Shown here: piece after piece, positions 31,021-34,763 of the stretch
How the letters are laid out: the number at the start of each line of letters is the position of its first letter
Numbering within the stretch: position 1 is the first letter of the stretch
Assembly: GCA_045535935.1 (NCBI GenBank)
Contig: JAZSMO010000033.1
Coordinates: 1-34,763, forward strand
From: SVFI01 sp045535935
GTDB taxonomy: Bacteria > Bacillota > Clostridia > Lachnospirales > Lachnospiraceae
Length of the DNA stretch: 34,763 bases
Direction: 5' to 3'
Notes under the pieces: model-generated
What the model was told of the DNA's origin: nothing
Seen by the model: only the letters and a program-made list of their open reading frames with translations
Databases searched by the model: none
Made by a program: the position numbers and the translations under genes

Positions 31021-32548
31021 ACTGTCCGATTACATATCCGTCCGCAGGGTTACCGCTCAAAATATACGTATAAACCGCACCTTCCTTTGCAGCAATCTTG
31101 AACTCCGGTTCCACCGGGAACGCATTATTTTCTTCATCGTACACTTCCGCCTGCAAAACGATTTCCGCATTGTTTTGCCAATCTGACAATTCAAAATCCA
31201 AAGGATAAAATGCAAATGTCATAGAGTTACCCGGGCGGATTACACGATCCTCATCGGCGTATCCTCCGGCTTGGGTTCCCTTATGTTCGCCGTCCAGAGA
31301 GTAGGAAATCCCCATCGTGGAAATATCAGTCCCTGTATTATTCACTATTTTGACATTGATTTCTTTGCCTTCCTCCAGCTGTCTTTGGAACTCCGCCTCC
31401 AGCATTTCCTGTTGCTGTGCCGAAATCATTTCATCCAACTGCAATTTAACGTCTTCCATCCGCTCGGCTTCTTCCCTTGCATGCTCCATCTGCTCGGCTT
31501 CCTGCTTGGCATGTTCCATCTGCTGCAACGCAAGCGCCTCTTCCGCATCCATAAATGCATATCCGTCCAGCCCCGTTTTTTGAATGAGCCTTTGCAACAG
31601 CACAATATCGTCATAGCATTCCTTTATATCATGTCCCGCAAATTCGGACGCATCTTCCGTGGTTACCACAAGCTTACTTTCTTTCCCTGCTACTTCATAT
31701 TCAAAGGATACTTCACCCAGGTTTTGCACAACCGCCAAAAGAACGTACGCATAGGACTTCATCATGGTCTCTTTTAAAGCCACATGCTCCTCTTCCTGCT
31801 CTCCGGAAAGCACAAACGACCAACCGTATGGCTCCTTCTCCGTCTGCAGCTCATTGGCAAAACCGCCCAGATAACTTCCCATGTTAAGAGCCGCAACCGG
31901 AAGGGCATTGGCCGACATATCACCTACATACGGATGTCTTGTGTTATAAACGGACGAAGTGATGGCAAGAATATCTTCTCCATCCGCCCAGAGTATGGTG
32001 TCTCCCATTTTCACCTGTTTGATATCCGCCGCCGAGGTATACTCTGACGTCATAACACCGCAATTGTTCCACGGCGCAAAAAGAACTGCCTTGCAGGATA
32101 CATTGATAATTCCCGGCTCCTCCTCCGTAAAGTAAATATCACTCGGAACACGTGCGCTGTCCAACATTGTAGCTGTCACGTCCAAGGCATTACCATACAC
32201 CTGCGCCCTGCAATACACAACGCCGTCCCCCACTTTTTCCCCCACTACAAAGACTCTTCCGATCCAAAGGCATAAAAAAAGCACAACTACCGCCAGCACA
32301 CTTCCGATTACTACACCCTTGGTCCGGCGCCTCATTTTCTTCAGATAATCAATTTCTTTTTCCCGGATTTCCTCCTGCATCTCCTCCTGCGCAGTATCCG
32401 GTTCCCGCATAGCACTGAGCGCCTCCTTACAATCGGCGCAGGACGCCACGTGCTCATCCACCATTTCATTGGTTATATCACTGGTTAAATGTTCAATATA
32501 AGACGGAAACAAATCCCGCACCAGTTCACAAGGTAATTTATTCTTCAT
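31019..32548 (-). CDS. Anti-sigma factor with zf-HC2 domain and large extracytoplasmic part
   Basis: 509 residues. The N-terminal zinc-binding anti-sigma domain has C7, H33, C37 and C40 (HxxxCxxC), then a membrane segment (about 78-100). The outside part has a globular region (about 105-330), three near-identical ten-residue coiled-coil repeats (QMEHAKQEAE type, about 345-375) and a C-terminal beta domain that ends GYVIGQ. Its length is well over the 200-300 residues usual for the family, suggesting a sensor or stalk. It overlaps the sigma gene by 11 bases, the classic arrangement for a sigma and its inhibitor. Confidence 0.85.
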   Translation of the reverse strand: MKNKLPCELVRDLFPSYIEHLTSDITNEMVDEHVASCADCKEALSAMREPDTAQEEMQEEIREKEIDYLKKMRRRTKGVVIGSVLAVVVLFLCLWIGRVFVVGEKVGDGVVYCRAQVYGNALDVTATMLDSARVPSDIYFTEEEPGIINVSCKAVLFAPWNNCGVMTSEYTSAADIKQVKMGDTILWADGEDILAITSSVYNTRHPYVGDMSANALPVAALNMGSYLGGFANELQTEKEPYGWSFVLSGEQEEEHVALKETMMKSYAYVLLAVVQNLGEVSFEYEVAGKESKLVVTTEDASEFAGHDIKECYDDIVLLQRLIQKTGLDGYAFMDAEEALALQQMEHAKQEAEQMEHAREEAERMEDVKLQLDEMISAQQQEMLEAEFQRQLEEGKEINVKIVNNTGTDISTMGISYSLDGEHKGTQAGGYADEDRVIRPGNSMTFAFYPLDFELSDWQNNAEIVLQAEVYDEENNAFPVEPEFKIAAKEGAVYTYILSGNPADGYVIGQ

Positions 32549-33032
32549 CGCTCCCCATCTCCTTCCTAAGTCTTTCTTTTCCCCGGTAAAAAGTTACTCT
32601 TGCCCAATTTTCTGTCTTTTCCATAATCTCTCCGATTTCCCGGAAGGACAGATTTCCGAATATTCGCAAATACAAAACTTCCCGAAAGGGTTCCGGACAT
32701 TCATGCAGCTTCCTCATCAGCTCCACACGCAACTGCGCTTCCATCACTTCATTTTCAGCGGAAGCTTTGGCTAACTTTAATTCATCTGCTTTGTCTTCCC
32801 ACTGCTCCGTATGCGGATGCTTTCTCTGATAGGAAAGCCATTGATTTTTGGCAATGGCACAAAGCCATGTAGAAATCTGACAACTCCCGTCAAACCGGCC
32901 GATACTTTTAACTGCCTGATAAAATGTTTCCTGCGTCAGCTCTTCTGCCAGATCGTGACTCTGTGTATGAGTCAGCAGATACTTATAGACCGTTTTCGCA
33001 TGGGCCTGATAAATCTCATCTATGGACTGCAT
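32538..33032 (-). CDS. ECF-type RNA polymerase sigma factor
   Basis: 164 residues. Region 2 covers about 5-75 (IYQAHAKTVYKYLL...DLAEELTQETFYQAV, FDGSCQISTWLCAIAKNQWL) and region 4 about 100-160 (REVLYLRIFGNLSFREIGEIMEKTENWARVTFYRGK), a helix-turn-helix for the -35 element. The start at 33032 has AAAGGAGG; the frame extends to 33071 without a better site. Upstream at 33096-33113 is a perfect TCTCAAA/TTTGAGA inverted repeat, a possible operator or just chance. The cognate anti-sigma follows with overlap. Confidence 0.93.
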   Translation of the reverse strand: MQSIDEIYQAHAKTVYKYLLTHTQSHDLAEELTQETFYQAVKSIGRFDGSCQISTWLCAIAKNQWLSYQRKHPHTEQWEDKADELKLAKASAENEVMEAQLRVELMRKLHECPEPFREVLYLRIFGNLSFREIGEIMEKTENWARVTFYRGKERLRKEMGSDEE

Positions 33033-33121
33033 GTGATCCCTCCTTTCGTCTGTTCTGTATGTTAATGTCATATTTTCCCTTTTCGTTACACATTATCTCA
33101 AAAAAATTTGAGAAAATGAAG

Positions 33122-33157
33122 AAAAAATGCCCTGACAGAATTTTTACTGCCAGAGCA
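33122..33157 (-). terminator. Terminator of the two-gene membrane operon
   Basis: On the minus strand TGCTCTGGCAG / CTGTCAGGGCA is followed by six Ts, 10 bases after the stop of the gene at 33168. Confidence 0.85.
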
Positions 33158-33167
33158 ACCTTTTCAT

Positions 33168-33818
33168 TTACTGATTGTCAAATGCCATATTCTCTTCCGG
33201 TTCGCGTTTTTTTCTCCAAAGAAGCATCACAAGCCCTATAATCATAAATATAACAGATGCAACCCCGAAGACAATCAACATATCTTTTTCCATAACCGGA
33301 ATCAATTTGTACGGCACAAAATATTCTTCCGCCTGCTCACGATACTCCGCACCATACCAATCATAATAAAGTTCGTACAGATCACTGTCCAGCTTCCACA
33401 CCTTTGCATCAATCGGATAAGTCACAGTCCCGAAGGTATCCGTATTGCCGTCAATATACGCCCAGGTTTCCTCCACGATGTCATCCATGATACTGTAAGC
33501 ACCCTTGTTCACTTCAACCGTAAGCAGTTTGGTCTCTTCTTCCGATGCGCCGTAAGCCGGGAACACATACCATCTCTTTGTATCCTCTTCCGTGCTTACC
33601 GTGATACCATAGCGTTTATTCTCTGTTGTCTGTGTGGCATAGTAATCGTAAACATAATCGATATTTCCTGTAATGTGCATTCCCTGCTCCAGTTTGTTGC
33701 AGTCCACTTTATATACATCCTGCGCCGGAGATGAAATCACTCTGACTTCCTTGATAACGACCCACGCAAATGCGATGCCTACGAGCAAAAGTAAAAATCC
33801 ATTCACCTTTCTTTTCAT
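33168..33818 (-). CDS. Two-pass membrane protein of unknown function
   Basis: 216 residues with a membrane segment near each end (about 7-25 and 178-202), so the middle, rich in Tyr and acidic residues, lies on the outer face, and the short basic tail inside. No domain is recognised. The start at 33818 follows GGGAGGA; the ORF start at 33836 overlaps that site. It is 36 bases downstream of the small coiled-coil membrane gene and shares its terminator. Confidence 0.75.
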   Translation of the reverse strand: MKRKVNGFLLLLVGIAFAWVVIKEVRVISSPAQDVYKVDCNKLEQGMHITGNIDYVYDYYATQTTENKRYGITVSTEEDTKRWYVFPAYGASEEETKLLTVEVNKGAYSIMDDIVEETWAYIDGNTDTFGTVTYPIDAKVWKLDSDLYELYYDWYGAEYREQAEEYFVPYKLIPVMEKDMLIVFGVASVIFMIIGLVMLLWRKKREPEENMAFDNQ

Positions 33819-33854
33819 TTTTTCATCCTCCCTCATTCGTAAACATAAACTAAT

Positions 33855-34295
33855 CTATCTTCCGAAACTAAACAGATTCGTTATCTTCTCACTTATCTTT
33901 TTCAGTTTTTCCGATACATCATTAATGTTTTCAAGCGTCTCCTCCAGCTCAGCTGCATCGATTGTCTCCACAATTTCACTGATAGCCTTCATGTCCACTT
34001 CTTTAAACGAATCATTGATATACGCAAAATCAATCTGCTCTACGGTTGTGTTAAACTTCTCAATAGCAGCATTGATCTGTACCATATCAATCTGTGAAAC
34101 TTTATCTGCAACGACCTCAACCTCTTTTGTGAAAGCGTTCAATCGGGTAATTCCGATGATCAATACCACGATTACCACCAGCGAAAGCACACCTGACACG
34201 GCACTAAATATTTTACTTATAAAAAGTGTTTTTTTCAATGTCTTCATTTCATTCAGAAGTTCTTCCTGTGTCGTGATTCCTTTTCCCTCGTTCAT
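33855..34295 (-). CDS. Small membrane protein with coiled-coil tail
   Basis: 146 residues: a short cytoplasmic segment, one membrane span (about 30-52), and a long amphipathic helix (55-140) with hydrophobic residues every three to four positions and regularly spaced Asp and Glu (a heptad-like coil). Function unknown. GGGAGGA is 7 bases before the start. It heads a two-gene unit and has an 11-base-pair leader hairpin. Confidence 0.75.
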   Translation of the reverse strand: MNEGKGITTQEELLNEMKTLKKTLFISKIFSAVSGVLSLVVIVVLIIGITRLNAFTKEVEVVADKVSQIDMVQINAAIEKFNTTVEQIDFAYINDSFKEVDMKAISEIVETIDAAELEETLENINDVSEKLKKISEKITNLFSFGR

Positions 34296-34317
34296 GCTTT
34301 ATCCTCCCATCAACATA

Positions 34318-34358
34318 AAATAACCTTGCGGAAACCATATGCTTACACAAAGTTATTT
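34318..34358 (-). other. Leader hairpin of the membrane-protein operon
   Basis: AAATAACTTTG and CAAGGTTATTT pair (11 base pairs with one G-U) around a 19-base loop, about 25 bases upstream of the start. It may fold in the 5' UTR near the ribosome site; role unknown. Confidence 0.4.
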
Positions 34359-34469
34359 ATAATTAAAATCAACTATTTTATTTCCTCTTTATGTATGTTT
34401 TCAGTCTAGCACCATGCTATTTTCCTGCCAACTTACTTTTCCATTACAAAAATGCCGGAAAAAAGAAAC

Positions 34470-34513
34470 GCTATATTTAATAATGGCAGATAATCACTTG
34501 GATTACCTGCCAT
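34470..34513 (-). terminator. Probable terminator after guaA
   Basis: On the minus strand ATGGCAGGTAATC / GATTATCTGCCAT forms a long hairpin 26 bases after the guaA stop, followed by the T- and A-rich ATTATTAAATAT. The T run is imperfect. Confidence 0.55.
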
Positions 34514-34538
34514 ATAAATACTCTGTATCAAATTTTAT

Positions 34539-34748
34539 TTATTCGAACTCAATCGTTGCAATCGGCTTCTTTGTCAGCTCATAGCAAACTCTGTTTACGC
34601 TCGGAACTTCTGTCGTGATACGATCTACAACTTTTTCAAGGAAGTCGTAATCGAGACGTTCAATCGTTGCTGTCATGGCGTCGATGGTGTTAACCGCACG
34701 GAAGTCGGATGGAGCCATGTCGTTCTGTGGGCCAAGGAGTTGGGGGGT
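34539..34748 (-). CDS. guaA: GMP synthase, C-terminal fragment (frame broken at edge)
   Basis: The last 69 codons encode the end of GMP synthase (glutamine-hydrolysing), which aminates XMP to GMP: NTIDAMTA, EVPSVNRVCYELTKKP and the terminal IATIEFE match the GuaA dimerisation domain. The rest would lie beyond the right edge. Reading upstream in the same frame, a TAG appears at 34749-34751 and another at 34761-34763, before a complete gene could be read. The edge may be a misassembled or chimeric contig end; otherwise it is a truncated gene. Confidence 0.8.
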   Translation of the reverse strand, partial: TPQLLGPQNDMAPSDFRAVNTIDAMTATIERLDYDFLEKVVDRITTEVPSVNRVCYELTKKPIATIEFE

Positions 34749-34763
34749 CTAATTGTCTTCCTA

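Noticed and set aside
31455..31530. Repeats near 31455-31530 as a CRISPR-like array
   Set aside because: They are in-frame decapeptide coding repeats of the anti-sigma gene, without spacers.

Overview
The window looks like a chromosomal segment of a low-GC Gram-positive, spore-former-type Clostridia, most likely Lachnospiraceae. The reasons are AGGAGG-type ribosome sites, consensus sigma-A promoters with 17-base spacers, a SAM-I riboswitch on metK, LRR_5 (BspA-like) surface protein, CarD, a stand-alone alarmone synthetase and an AGX/UAP1-like nucleotidyltransferase. The genus is not determinable from the sequence alone. No rRNA, tRNA, insertion sequence, phage gene or CRISPR array was seen.

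Layout. 1-4700: tail of an unknown gene with its terminator, a secreted LRR protein (-), metK under a SAM-I riboswitch (-), and a divergent active-site-complete HD-GYP gene (+). 4764-9216: murA, an M23/LysM/G5 cell-wall peptidase, a flavin reductase and a tail-anchored coiled-coil protein (-). 9217-9562: a 350-base gap holding a promoter, a possible 18-residue ORF and a GAAA-capped hairpin. 9563-11410: small alarmone synthetase, a conserved 91-residue protein (-) and a TrhA/hemolysin III membrane protein (+). 11395-11579: a striking 185-base imperfect palindrome between convergent genes. 11575-17222: galE, a UDPGP-family pyrophosphorylase, a metallophosphoesterase, asnA and asnS (-).

17290-25806 is the most interesting part: a tightly packed, translationally coupled run of seven genes, all on the minus strand. 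In transcription order they encode a 7TM hybrid histidine kinase with REC and HPt domains, a TIR protein carrying a zinc ribbon-HTH-zinc ribbon tail, a class III nucleotide cyclase with a receiver-like N-terminus and atypical base-selecting residues, a PGDYG-like protein, an AlkD-type HEAT-repeat protein, a PIN-like nuclease and a secreted CAP-FnIII protein. The adjacent cyclase and TIR genes recall Pycsar anti-phage modules, but the TIR protein has no recognisable cyclic-nucleotide-binding domain and the pair is wired to a two-component sensor. I regard it as the candidate undescribed system.

25918-34763: CarD, a degenerate HD-GYP paralogue, mntP with a switch-like leader, glnA (GSI-beta-like), a zinc-ribbon membrane protein, an ECF sigma/anti-sigma pair, two membrane proteins in an operon, and the 3' end of guaA, whose frame is broken 15 bases from the window edge.

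Regulatory themes: methionine/SAM control of metK, asparagine synthesis next to asparagine charging, nucleotide-sugar supply (galE plus pyrophosphorylase), and several nucleotide second-messenger proteins (two HD-GYP proteins, an alarmone synthetase and a class III cyclase) in under 35 kb.
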